64,000 bases of DNA from Apium graveolens (Eukaryota > Streptophyta > Magnoliopsida > Apiales > Apiaceae). Each line of letters opens with the position of its first letter. Within the stretch, counting starts at the first letter, position 1. This document shows positions 1-9,444 of the stretch, one piece after another. The notes below the pieces were generated by a model. The model made no database searches and was not told the DNA's origin. It saw only the letters and a list, made by a program, of their open reading frames with translations. The stretch is from positions 24,295,339 to 24,359,338 of the forward strand of contig NC_133652.1 in the NCBI RefSeq assembly GCF_009905375.1. The letters are read 5' to 3'. Both the position numbers and the translations under genes were made by a program.

Positions 1-958
1 AATTTTAGAATTAAGCAACGCCTGCAAATGTAAATACATATATATTTGATGTTGTTAAAAATCAAAATAAAAAGAATGATATAGCGAGTCTATGATATAG
101 TGACAGAATGATTGTGTTAGCAAAACAAAATATTCTTTAAGTTTTGTCAGCAATCAACTACAACTATAATATCCTTCAAGTAAGGTTAAACAACACTCAT
201 GGTGTCCTTCGAGTAAGCCTAAGTTGGGAATGACGATTTCATCACTGAAAACAAGTCAAGCAAGCAGCCATGCAAGATTCGTAGTACTGGTACACCAATG
301 TGTATATACATGTATATTTATATTTATTGATTGAGAAAGTTTTATACATTGATCTGCAAACTTAAGTCAGTGTGATGTTTCACTCTATTTGTTGCATCAT
401 AATTTGTTAAATTTTAGTTTTCATCATTTTCTAGAAGTTATGTGGTCTCCTGTATATATAAACACTTTTCGGATTAGATTTAACTCTTTTCATCAATAAT
501 ATAATCATGCACATTAAGATATCACAATATAACGGTAGCGTAAAAAGATTATATATGACATTTGAAACTATTAAAGTTACCCATGATTACGCCCTTACTT
601 TAACATGATCTGTTCTATAGTAATCGTACCTCTGTATCCTTGATTTCTAAGGAGACAGGTGACCAAGTCTGGTGGATGAATCATGACTGTAGGACCAGAG
701 CGTGATTAACAGCCCTGCATGGTCAGTGCACCATTCAGAGCCGTAGAGGATCGTTCTCAGTTGGGTTCTTCCTGGCTGGGGTGGTCTTGCCGTTGTCTGA
801 CAAACCACTCAACTTTTATTTAGCGAAAAAAAAAAGTTAACCATGATTAATTACAAATTATAAAAAATCTGGTATATAGGATATATCTCTAAATATAATT
901 AGAAATAGGACATATTTATAAATCAACTTTTAAAATGGGACATATTAGTAAAACACCC
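1..958 (+). mobile_element. Foldback (Mutator-like) element nested in the CACTA element, unit A copy
   Basis: This is the right part of the nested element that is complete in unit D (60158-61416) and unit C (31943-33257). Its right end, with GGGACATATTAGTAAAACACCC at the terminus, is the imperfect inverse of the left end seen in the other units. In unit D it is flanked by a 9-bp duplication TTTTTTAAA, which suggests a Mutator-like foldback element. No transposase is present. In unit A the sequence right of 958 jumps to the next 180-bp repeat, so only part of the right target duplication remains. Confidence 0.6.
589..832 (+). pseudogene. U3 snoRNA retropseudogene, unit A
   Basis: About 217 bp resemble plant U3 small nucleolar RNA. 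The start resembles ACGACCTTACTTGAAC, the box A region GATCTGTTCTATAG lies at 607-620, GAGCGTGATTAAC is at 698-710, a box C-like GGATCGTTCTC follows near 748, and the box D GTCTGA is at 795-800. Processed U3 in plants has about this length. The copy ends in a short tail and an A-run (826-832) and is flanked by near-perfect 17-bp direct repeats (AAAGTTAACCATGATTA, 573-589 and 833-849; one mismatch on the left). That is the signature of LINE-mediated retroposition, so this is a retropseudogene rather than a native gene. The U3 identification is from memory of the family. Confidence 0.75.
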
Positions 959-960
959 TT

Positions 961-1375
961 TTTTAACTAGTGTGTATTCCTGAATTGGTGTTTCGATTTT
1001 TTTAAAAATATTTTTCAACGATCCAACCTTGGATGTCAATATATATACATATATATTAGTGATATAACAAAAATTTCATATCAAAATAATTTTATTTGGT
1101 TAGCCATTTTAACAATCAAGTTTCAGTTTGACTAGTACAGTTAACTAGTGTTTATTCCTGAATTGGTGTTTCGATTTTCTTTAAAAAAAATTCAATGATC
1201 CAATAGTATGTCAAAGTGTATATATATATATATATATATTAGTGATATAACCACAGTTTCATATCAAAATAATTTTATTTGGTTTGTCATTTTAATAGTC
1301 AAGCTTCAGTTTGACTAGTACATCTAACTATTATTTAATCCTAAATTGTTGTTTCGATTTTTTTAAAAATACTTT
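961..1375 (+). repeat. Subterminal tandem repeats of about 180 bp in the CACTA element, unit A
   Basis: Two and a half diverged copies of a roughly 180-bp repeat. Each contains the phrases CTGAATTGGTGTTTCGATTT, an (AT)n run, TTAGTGATATAAC, AAAATAATTTTATTTGGTT and CAGTTTGACTAGTA. The last phrase falls at about 1124 and 1308. Units C and D and the local duplicate at 3890 have three of these phrases and unit B has two, so copy number varies between units. A single fragment of the same repeat lies just inside the left CACTA end (for example 60080-60150). Confidence 0.85.
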
Positions 1376-1830
1376 TTAAATTATTATTTTTTGTGTGTTT
1401 TTTCGTTTACTAAATACAACCGCTTGCAATCAATTTAATTATTTCAATCGATTTCGGTTGAAATCATTTTTTTTTTTTGCATTTGGCTGTTTTGTTTTTT
1501 TTTTGCTATTTCAATAAATTCAAACAAAAAAAGCGGGAAAATATCCCTCCATTTGGTAAGGCTATATTGGACAGCTAGCGGTTGAATTTAGGAGCGTAAA
1601 AATAATTTAGTTGGCGGGAAAATTCCCTCCAGTTTTGGCAAGGCTAAATTCGACCGCACAAAAATACCAGTCGAATTTTTAACTAAATTCAACCGCACTA
1701 TGTCAATCGAATTGAAATTCGACCGTTGGCGGTTGTATTTAGCCGTGGTTGACCATAAATTCGACCGAATTCGGTCGAATTTAGATCGGTTGAATTTGTT
1801 CGTTGTATTTAGCCTTATATTCTTGTAGTG

Positions 1831-2267
1831 GATGTTTTACTAATATTTGAAATAGATGAGATAAATCCCAAGATTGTTATTTAATAACATTTGATATTGC
1901 TCTCAAATATTTAGATTATTCTGAATTATTATATTTTAGATGGTAAACCAAAAAACAAAAGTTGTTAGAAAGCACAGCTGTTAAGTAGATTGAAATGTAC
2001 GTGTAGTGGTATCGGATGCTAGAAAGAAATTATCAAGAAGCTCCTATTTTGGTTGTTTCCTCTTGATTACAAAATCAAATAAAAAAATGTAGGCCCCTTC
2101 TAAACGGAAATTAATTATGGAGACTTACTCGATATCATCTCCATTTTCTCTTTTCTCTTCCCAAAACATTTTTAACCTTATTTTCCGGTTCGACAAACCT
2201 TTCCATCTCTGCACCCCCTTCCTCTCTCCTCACAGATCTCTAACCTGCAGTCGAAAATTTTCTTGCA
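1831..2267 (+). promoter_or_regulatory. Intergenic region and CT-rich leader upstream of the DUF4283 gene, copy A
   Basis: This is the only non-transposon sequence upstream of the gene; everything to the left is the CACTA element. From about 2130 to 2245 it is rich in TCTTTTCTCTTCCC-type pyrimidine tracts, typical of a plant 5' leader. An upstream ATG at 2117 opens a 61-codon frame that overlaps the main start out of frame. In unit D the same upstream frame stops after 15 codons, and in unit C it also stops early. No TATA box or start site can be fixed with confidence. Confidence 0.45.
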
Positions 2268-3539
2268 ATGGACTCACAAAAACAACCTGCAGCTCTCTCT
2301 AATAAGCTTTCCCCTTTCTTTGGCATGAAAAAATCTGTTGGATACGAAGATCAACAAGCCTCTCACTCGAAATTATCTAGGCCGGGAAGGGATGCCACAA
2401 AATCGCTTATCGAGGAGCAAGCTAATGAATCTTCATTCACTTTTCATCCTGAGAATGTGGTTAACAAGAACAATGGTTATTTACTTGTCAAACCTTCACA
2501 TGAATTTCTACAAAATGCTTGTGATTATTGGAAGAGTAGTTGCTTAGGTTACTTCGATAATAATGTGATTGCAAATACTGATAAAACTAAAATTAAGGAT
2601 GCTCTTGTAGAGAAATATCATAAAGTTGGTCTTACCGATGTTTATTTCCATCAATTAGGTTATTTGGTTTTGAAATTTGAAAATACTCAATCTGCTTCCA
2701 AAGCCATTGAATGTAGTCCTTTGTACATTGATGGTCAGAGAATTCATGTGCACAAATGGTTTGAGCATTTTCAAACTGTTTATCCTTTGAACAAAGAAAA
2801 TGTTTGGATTGAGATCTCTAATATTCCTTTCAGTTATTGGTCTGTTGAAGGGTTATGCTATATATGTAGTGCTATAGGTAGGCCTATAGCATTTCATACA
2901 CAAACTCTTGTGAGTGCTAAGAATAAGTCCCCTTCTGATCAAGCTCTAGTCTGTGTGGAGATTGATGTGGGTGCAACTCGACCTACTGTTCTTATGACTG
3001 TGATTCCTGGTCATTCTAATAAATTTATGGCTAGGGTTAACATTATTTATCTGGAATCTCCTCAAAGCTGCCTTATGTGTCTTTCCGTTGATCATTCAAC
3101 GGAAGCTTGTGAGGATGTACTGGAATTGGTTCCTTGTATGTACGATTCTGCAAGACAAGGAAAGGATATATTCAAGTGGAAGAAAGAATATTTATGTGAT
3201 ACAGATGATAGTATCCCCGAAGAGGAAGTTCAGGTTTCTGAGCCACAGGGTGAATCTAAAGGCAAGCTTGTGGCTGATGAAGGGGAGAGTCATGAGGGTA
3301 CCTATTCTAGGATGGTGGTTATTGGCCTCCCAGCTAAACCTGAACAGTACTTCCAGCGGAAGCACATTCGCAGGGAAAGAAAGAGGTCAATATTGGAACA
3401 GGAACCTGAAAAGGGTGCAGAAGAAGCAGCTGCAGGGGGTCCTCCTGCTCAAGATATAGATTCAAGGGGTGTTCTACTGAATGCTACTAAAGACGCCGGC
3501 GGCAAGAAACGGACAAAATATGAGGCCCAAGACAGCTAA
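2268..3539 (+). CDS. DUF4283 and zinc-knuckle (CX2CX4HX4C) protein, intact copy A
   Basis: A protein of 423 residues. Residues about 57-215 look like a DUF4283 domain, with the family's typical later stretch of a Trp-led strand (W180 onward), Y190-W191, E194-G195-L196 and I203-G204-R205-P206. A single zinc knuckle follows with C268, C271, H276 and C281. The C-terminal 140 residues are acidic, then basic (R363 to R373, a possible nuclear-localisation cluster), with an Ala/Gly/Pro stretch near 386-394. DUF4283 plus this knuckle is typical of ORF1-type proteins of plant L1-like LINEs and of host proteins derived from them, which bind nucleic acid. No reverse transcriptase frame follows, so this is a stand-alone gene or a LINE ORF1 remnant. 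The start is the first ATG of a frame conserved in length (1272 bp) in units B and C. Confidence 0.8.
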   Translation: MDSQKQPAALSNKLSPFFGMKKSVGYEDQQASHSKLSRPGRDATKSLIEEQANESSFTFHPENVVNKNNGYLLVKPSHEFLQNACDYWKSSCLGYFDNNVIANTDKTKIKDALVEKYHKVGLTDVYFHQLGYLVLKFENTQSASKAIECSPLYIDGQRIHVHKWFEHFQTVYPLNKENVWIEISNIPFSYWSVEGLCYICSAIGRPIAFHTQTLVSAKNKSPSDQALVCVEIDVGATRPTVLMTVIPGHSNKFMARVNIIYLESPQSCLMCLSVDHSTEACEDVLELVPCMYDSARQGKDIFKWKKEYLCDTDDSIPEEEVQVSEPQGESKGKLVADEGESHEGTYSRMVVIGLPAKPEQYFQRKHIRRERKRSILEQEPEKGAEEAAAGGPPAQDIDSRGVLLNATKDAGGKKRTKYEAQDS

Positions 3540-3889
3540 ACTAGGCAACTCTGGTAGATGGAGAACTATGAGTAATTAATATTAGTGTACTTTCTATTTA
3601 TATAAACTTCTATGTTAAGGTTTAGCCCACATCAAGTATGGTTTGTATGCTCCTATACAAGAGCTTAACTTTGCCGGATCCATGAAATTTATGGTGAGGT
3701 TTGATCAATTTTATTAGTCGGGTTTCTGCTCATTTTTTATCATTATCAACATTGTAAAGATTAAAGTTTTGAGTTTCTTATGGGGATATAATGTGATTGT
3801 ATACTTCTTATTAATCTGTTGAATTGCCTTTTTTTAGCATGATAAATTGATACATCTATATATGTAGCTGATATTGGGAGTGATACTGT

Positions 3890-4849
3890 GTGCGCGTGTG
3901 TGTGTATATTAGTGATATAACCAAAATTTCAAATCAAAATAATTTTATTTGATTTGTCATTTTAACAGTCAAGCTTCAGTTTGACTAGTATAGCTAATTA
4001 GTGTGTATTACTGAATTGGTGTTCCGATTTTTTTAAAAATATTTTTCAACGATCCAACCTAAAATGTCAATATATATATATATATTAGTGATATAACAAA
4101 AATTTCATATCAAAATAATTTTATTTGGTTAGCCATTTTAACAATCAAGTTTCAGTTTGACTAGTACAACTAACTAGTGTTTGTTCTTGGATTGGTGTTT
4201 CGATTTTCTTTAAAATATTTTTCAATGATCCAACCGTATGTCAAAGTGTATATATATATATATTAGTGATATAACCAAAGTTTCGTATCAAAATAATTTT
4301 ATTTGGTTTGCCATTTTAACAGTCAAACTTCAGTTTGACTAGTACAACTAACTAGTATTTAATCGTGAATTGTTGTTTCAATTTTTTTAAAAATACTTTT
4401 TAAATTATTATTTTTTGTGTGTTTTTTCGTTTACTAAATACAACCGCTTGCAATCAATTTAATTATTTCAACCGATTTTGGTTGAAATCATTTTTTTTTT
4501 GCATTTGGCTATTTTGTTTTTTTGCTATTTCAGTAAATTCAAACAAAAAAAGCGGGAAAATATCCCTCCATTTGGTAAGGCTATATTGGACAGCTAGCGG
4601 TTAAATTTAGGAGCGTAAAAATAATTTAGTTGGCGGGAAAATTCCCTCCAGTTTTGGCAAGGCTAAATTCGACCGCACAAAAATACCAGTGGAATTTTTA
4701 ACTAAATTCAACCGCACTATGTCAATCGAATTGAAATTCGACCGTTGGCGGTTGTATTTAGCCGTGGTTGACCATAAATTTGACCAAATTCGGTCGAATT
4801 TAGATCGGTTGAATTTGTTCGTTGTATTTAGCCTTATATTCTTGTAGTG
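3890..4849 (+). mobile_element. Right-hand fragment of the CACTA-like element in the local duplicate
   Basis: Three copies of the 180-bp repeat (3900-4400) are followed by the GAC-rich subterminal region and the terminus CTTGTAGTG ending at 4849, with GAT after it. The left half, including the U3-like sequence, was not included in the duplication. Confidence 0.75.
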
Positions 4850-5287
4850 GATGTTTTACTAATATTTGAAATAGATGACATAAATCCCAAGATTGTTATT
4901 TGATAACATTTGATATTGCTCTCAAATATTTAGATTATTCTGAATTAATTATATTTTAGATGGTAAACCAAAAAACAAAAGTAGTTAGAAAGCACACCTG
5001 TTAAGTAAATTGAAATGTACGTGTAGTGGTATCGGATGCTAGAAAGAAATTATCAAGAAGCTCCTATTTTGGTTGTTTCCTCTTGATTACAAAATCAAAT
5101 GAAAAAAATGTAGGCCGCTTCTAAACGGAAATTAATAATGGAGACTTCCTCGATATCATCTCCATTTTCTCTTTTCTCTTCCCAAAACATTTTTAACCTT
5201 ATTTTTCGGTTCGACAAACCTTTCCATCTCTGCACCCCTTCCTCTCTCCTCACAGATCTCTAACCTGCATTCGAAAATTTTCTTGCA
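4850..5287 (+). other. Upstream region of the broken DUF4283 copy
   Basis: Diverged duplicate of 1831-2267 with the same CT-rich leader. Small indels put the upstream ATG at 5138 in a frame that stops before the gene start. Nothing else is recognised. Confidence 0.5.
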
Positions 5288-6201
5288 ATGGACTCACAAA
5301 AACAACCTGTAGCTCTCTCTAATAAGCTTTCACCTTTCTCTGGCATGAAAAAATCTGTTGGATACGAAGATCAACAAGCCTCTCACTCGAAATTATCTAG
5401 GCCAGGAAGGGATGCCACAAAATCGCTTATCGAGGAGCAAGCTAATGAATCTTCATTCACTTTTTATCTTGAGAATGTGGTTAACAAGAATAATGGTATT
5501 TTACTTGTCAAACCTTCACATGAATTTTTACAAAATGCTTGTGATTATTGGAAGAGTAGTTGCTTAGGTTACTTCGATAATAATGTGATTGCAAATACTG
5601 ATATCATAAAACTAAAATTAAGGATGCTCTTGTAGAGAAATATCATAAAGTTGGTCTTACCGATGTTTATTTCCATCAATTGGGTTATTTGGTTTTGAAA
5701 TTTGAAAATACTCAATCTGCTTCCAAAGCCATTAACTGCAGTCCTCTATATATTGATGGTCAGAGAATTCATGTGCACAAATGGTTTGAGCATTTTCAAA
5801 CTGTTTATCCTTTGAACAAAGAAAATGTTTGGATTGAGATCTCTAATATTCCTTTCAGTTATTGGTCTGTTGAAGGGTTATGCTATATATGTAGTGCTAT
5901 ATATAGGTAGGCCTATAGCATTTCATAGACAAACTCTTGTGAGTGCTAAGAATAAGTCCCCTTATGATAAAGCTCTAGTCTGTGTGGAGATTGATGTGGG
6001 TGCATCCCGACCTACTGTTCTTATGACTGTGATTCATGGTCATTCTGATAAATTTATGGCTAGGGTTAACATTGTTTATCTGGAATCTCCTCAAAACTTC
6101 CTTACGTGTCTTTCCGTTGATCATTCAACGGAAGATTGTGAGGATGTACTGGAATTGGTTCCTTGTATGTACGATTCTGCAAGACAAGGAAAGGATATAT
6201 T

Positions 6202-6533
6202 TATAGAACTTTTATTTATATCTAACAGAGAAACAAAATATGAACCTAAGAAGGGAGAACAAAACTAGTGTGATGTTCTATTTTTAATGCAGAAGTAATA
6301 TAAATAAATAGAAAGTGAACAACTAGAGTGGCTAAAAACAAGGGTCACGTTGAAAACTAACTCTCCTAATGCAACTACATGTTTGAGACTTATTCCTTCA
6401 GTTCCTACATTAACTCAACGACACAGAAGATCAGGTCAACAATCTAACTGATGCCTGACTATTACAAATAAACAAAACAATTTATTTAAAACAATTAAAC
6501 AATTAAAACAAGTTTAAGATCATTTTTCCAACA
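6202..6533 (-). repeat. 3' LTR of the gag-only element
   Basis: 332 bp, pairs with 7648-7980. It is the downstream LTR in the element's own minus-strand orientation. The first base pair of the outer edge reads TA instead of TG on the plus strand. Confidence 0.9.
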
Positions 6534-6549
6534 TTCACTCCCATAATCT

Positions 6550-6706
6550 TAAACTTATGAAGCACTTCTCTTCATTTTATGATGTACTTCTCACTAGCAT
6601 CTCTTCATTTTGTGATGCACTTCTCACCACTATAAAGTTTGATTCACTTCTCATCAAAAACAATTTTGGAGTACTTCTCTCCAGGGTGCACTTCTCACCC
6701 ACAACT
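6550..6706 (-). repeat. Short GCACTTCTCA-type direct repeats in the 3' untranslated part of the gag-only element
   Basis: The plus strand shows six irregularly spaced versions of (G/T)(C/T)ACTTCTC(A/T) between 6560 and 6695. They lie between the gag stop and the purine tract. They may be slippage products of the region replacing pol; no function is known. Confidence 0.5.
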
Positions 6707-7564
6707 CTACAGAAGTGGTTCTCCCTCGATCAAATGTGCCATGTCTTCTTCGTCCATTTGGGATCTACAATTCTTTTCCAGATGCCCGTATCTTTTGCAT
6801 TTAAAACATTGTAGCTTTCCTTTGTGCCAGCAGTCTTTTTCTTCATGACCCATCTTATAACAATGGTTGTATTGAATTTTGTTGCCTGTGCCTTTTGAGG
6901 ATGAAGCTTTAGCTAATAGGAGTCCCTCATTTCTTCCTCCAATATCTTCCTCCATCATTGATCTCCTTTGGTCCACGGCGTGAAGTGAATTGATCAATTC
7001 TGAAACAGTTAATTTCGAGAGATCTTTAGTATCTTCAAGTAAGGAAGTTTTAGTTTCATACCTCTCGGGAAGAGTCACTAAAAATTTGTCCACAACTCTT
7101 TGAGTTGAGAAGTCTTCACCAAGTAATTTGATTTGGTTAACGATGGACATCAATCTACTCACATATTCCTTGACGCCTTCATTATTTTTCATTCTCATCA
7201 TCTCAAACTCTCTCTTAAGGTTCAGAATTTGCATCAGTTTGGTTTGTTCGTTGCCTTCAAATTCTTCCTTAATTTTTTTCCATGCTTCTTTAGGAGTATC
7301 ACAACCCATAATAGTTGTAAAGATCTCTTCCGACACAGCCGAATGTAGACATGAAAGTGCCTTTACTTCTCTTGCCACTTCTTCATCATGTTTTTTGATT
7401 TGGGCTGCTGTTGGATTTTGTGGAAGAGGGATTGACTCAACATCACTCTCAATTGCTTCCCACAAACTCATAGCTTTCAAATATGATTTCATTTTGATAG
7501 CCCATGAATTATGATGATCTTCTTTGAACAATGGAATAGAGACTGAGAAGTTGTTTAAAGCCAT
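6707..7564 (-). CDS. Gag protein of the non-autonomous element (UBN2-type, zinc knuckles)
   Basis: A protein of 285 residues with an open frame. The N-terminal two thirds match the copia gag layout (UBN2/DUF4219-like): an early Trp-containing segment with LKAMSLWEAIE at about 29-39, a middle KEAWKKIKEEFEG stretch, then LLGEDF and ELINSLHAVDQR. Two zinc knuckles close the protein. The second, C-F-K-C-x4-H-x4-C, is complete. The first has Tyr in place of its first Cys, so it probably cannot bind zinc normally. Gag packages the element RNA in virus-like particles in the cytoplasm. The frame ends with TAG at 6709-6707, and no pol follows. Confidence 0.85.
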   Translation of the reverse strand: MALNNFSVSIPLFKEDHHNSWAIKMKSYLKAMSLWEAIESDVESIPLPQNPTAAQIKKHDEEVAREVKALSCLHSAVSEEIFTTIMGCDTPKEAWKKIKEEFEGNEQTKLMQILNLKREFEMMRMKNNEGVKEYVSRLMSIVNQIKLLGEDFSTQRVVDKFLVTLPERYETKTSLLEDTKDLSKLTVSELINSLHAVDQRRSMMEEDIGGRNEGLLLAKASSSKGTGNKIQYNHCYKMGHEEKDCWHKGKLQCFKCKRYGHLEKNCRSQMDEEDMAHLIEGEPLL

Positions 7565-7633
7565 GGAATATGAAAGATAATATATATATATAAGTGTATG
7601 TATAAAAATAACTCACAAGCCCTAGATCATGAG

Positions 7634-7645
7634 GCTCTGATACCA
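7634..7645 (-). other. Primer-binding site of the gag-only element
   Basis: The minus strand reads TGGTATCAGAGC, the standard complement of the 3' end of plant initiator tRNA-Met, two bases inside the 5' LTR. Confidence 0.9.
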
Positions 7646-7647
7646 AC

Positions 7648-7980
7648 TGTAGAACTTTTATTTATATATAATAGAGAAATAAAATATGAACCTGAGAAAG
7701 GAGAACAAAACTAGTGTGCTGTTGTATTTTTTAATACAGAAGTAATACAAATAAATAGAAAGTGCACAACTAGAGTGGCTAAAAACAAGGGTCACGTTGA
7801 TAACTAACTCTCCTAATGCAACTACATGTTTGAGACTTATTCCTTCAGTTCCTACATTAACTCAACGACACAAAAGATCAGGTCAACAATCTAACTAATG
7901 CCTGACTATTACAAATAAACAAAACAATTTATTTAAAACAATTAAACAATTAAAACAAGTTTAAGATTATTTTTCCGACA
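7648..7980 (-). repeat. 5' LTR of the gag-only element
   Basis: 333 bp, next to the primer-binding site, ending CA at 7980 and followed by the target duplicate ATATT. Confidence 0.9.
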
Positions 7981-8351
7981 ATATTCAAGTGGAACAAAGA
8001 ATATTTCTGTGATACAGATGATAGTATCCCCGAAGAGGAAGTTCAGGTGTCTGAGCCATAGGGTGAATCTAAAGGCAAGCTTATGGCTGATGAAGGGGAG
8101 AGTCATGAGGGTACCTATTCTAGGATGGAGGTTATTGGCCTCCCAGCTAAACCTGAACAGTACTTCCAGCGGAAGCACATTTGCAGGGAAAGAAAGAGGT
8201 CAATATTGGAACAGGAACCTGAAAAGGGTGCAGAAGAAGCAGCTGCAGGGGGTCCTCCTGCTCAAGATGTTGATTCAAGGGGTGTTCTACTGAATGCTAC
8301 TCAAGACGCCGGAGGCAAGAAACGGACAAAATGTGAGCCCAAGATAGCTAA

Positions 8352-9378
8352 ACTAGGCAACTCTGGTAGATGGAGAACTATGAGTAATATTTAATATTAG
8401 TGTACTTTCTATTTATTTAAACTTCTATATTAAGGTTTAGCCCACATCAAGTATGGTTTGTATGCTCCTATATAAGAGCTTAACTTTGCCGGATGCATGA
8501 AATTTATGGTGAGGTTTGATCAATTTTATTAGTCGGGTTTCTGCTCATTTTTTATCATTATCAACTCTGAAAAGATTAAAGTTTTGAGTTTCTTATGGGG
8601 ATATAATATGATTGTATACTTCTTATTTATCTGTTGAATTGCCTTCTTTTTAGCATGATCAATTGATACATCTATATATGTAGCTGATATTGGGAGTGAT
8701 GTGGGCTTTGAGATGAATTTCAGTTGGTCTTTTAGGGTTGAATTTGAACATTAATTGCAAAATTTCTTCCTACTGCCAGTGATAAAATGGGAACTCCAAT
8801 AATCCTTACAGCTAGAGGAAACATGTAAAAAGAGTTTTATATCATTAAATAATTATTTTCTTTTTTTAAAATTTTTTACTAAATAAAAGGGAGTAAAGAA
8901 GTTTAACAATGTTTTTAGAAAATCCAGCTGTTGATCTAGGAATGGAATGACCATGTTTCCATTACACTGGTGAACTTGGTTTTTATATAATTAATTAACT
9001 ATTTGATATATCTTCAAAATTTAGTACGTTTTTGTTATTGTGATTGTTTTATTTCAGAAAGAAATTAGTTCAATTTCTGAAATATAACATTTGAGATTCT
9101 AAGCATATACAACCCTCATCAAATTTATATTTATTTTGATTGTTTCAAAGGTTTGAAAGTGAAATCAATTGCAATACAGATTATTGTTCACTACTTATTT
9201 CCTCATTCTAAGGATTTAGTATATGTAAGTTTTTTTTATGTTTGTGTGTACTTTATGATTTCTTCCATTTGATTAAAAGATAAGAATACAATTATGTGAA
9301 AACATGGAGATGAGTTTTAATTGGACAGTAAATATCCAATCTTTATGAGTCAAAAATTTTGTTCTTTAAAATGATTAA
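8352..9378. other. Conserved downstream spacer, unit A
   Basis: AT-rich sequence shared with 23290-24320 and 35982-37020. It directly follows the DUF4283 reading frame and probably includes its 3' untranslated region. No coding potential, terminal repeats or RNA gene recognised. Confidence 0.5.
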
Positions 9379-9444
9379 TATATTGGTCATTTTATAATCA
9401 ATAGCAATTGAATTTTTTCCCACCTTTAAAGAAAAAATTTAAGG

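Larger units (their letters stand above)
1..1830 (+). mobile_element. CACTA-like non-autonomous element, unit A copy (left end outside window)
   Basis: The right end reads TTCTTGTAGTG at 1820-1830, the reverse complement of the classical plant CACTA terminus, and is followed by GAT. In unit C both ends are present (31817-34271) with GAT on both sides, the 3-bp target duplication expected of this superfamily. The last 250 bp hold many copies, in both orientations, of a TAAATTCGACCG-type motif, which look like subterminal transposase-binding repeats. No transposase frame is present, so the element is non-autonomous. Compared with units C and D, this copy has lost one 180-bp repeat at about 958-965. 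Confidence 0.8.
6202..7980 (-). mobile_element. Gag-only non-autonomous LTR retrotransposon (TR-GAG type)
   Basis: Total length 1779 bp with a 5-bp target duplication ATATT. LTRs are at 6202-6533 and 7648-7980, TG...CA bounded apart from a TG-to-TA change at the left edge. They differ at about 17 positions by eye. On the minus strand the primer-binding site TGGTATCAGAGC (7645-7634) lies two bases from the LTR, complementary to initiator tRNA-Met. A purine tract (about 6545-6534) precedes the other LTR. The only frame is gag; there is no protease, integrase or reverse transcriptase. Such elements, called TR-GAG in the literature, must borrow enzymes from an autonomous copia relative. Confidence 0.9.
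5288..8351 (+). pseudogene. DUF4283/zinc-knuckle pseudogene interrupted by an LTR element
   Basis: This is the locally duplicated gene copy. A 5-bp insertion at about 5603 shifts the frame, and a 4-bp insertion at about 5900 restores it, leaving roughly 100 codons scrambled. At 6202 a gag-only LTR element has inserted with duplication of ATATT (6197-6201 and 7981-7985). The uninterrupted site can be read at 3168-3172 in the first copy. Downstream, a CAG codon has become TAG at about 8059, and a 1-bp deletion near 8336 shifts the last codons. The second knuckle Cys is present, but the first is altered (the coding there reads Phe-Leu-Thr-Cys). No product of this copy is expected. Confidence 0.85.
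3890..8692 (+). repeat. Local tandem duplication of the CACTA end plus DUF4283 gene (second copy)
   Basis: The sequence from about 3890 repeats what lies upstream of and through the first gene copy, offset by about 3020 bp (start codon 2268 to 5288; CACTA end 1830 to 4849). The junction at 3887-3900 joins the downstream flank of the first gene to a 180-bp repeat inside a GT-rich run (TGTGCGCGTGTGTGTG). Unit B shows both uninterrupted parents of this junction, at about 23638 and 20810. The copy has since gained a 1779-bp LTR element at 6202. Confidence 0.85.

Noticed and set aside
589..832. Functional U3 gene with Pol III promoter
   Set aside because: A TATA-like stretch lies upstream, but no clear USE was found. 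The flanking 17-bp repeats and A-tail show retroposition, so a native gene is unlikely.
2338..2547. 69-codon frame repeated in every gene copy (also 22088, 34780, 62936)
   Set aside because: It is an out-of-frame reading of the DUF4283 gene and has no start context or domain of its own.
3540..3889. LINE reverse transcriptase expected downstream of a DUF4283 ORF1
   Set aside because: No endonuclease or RT motif found downstream of any copy on either strand.
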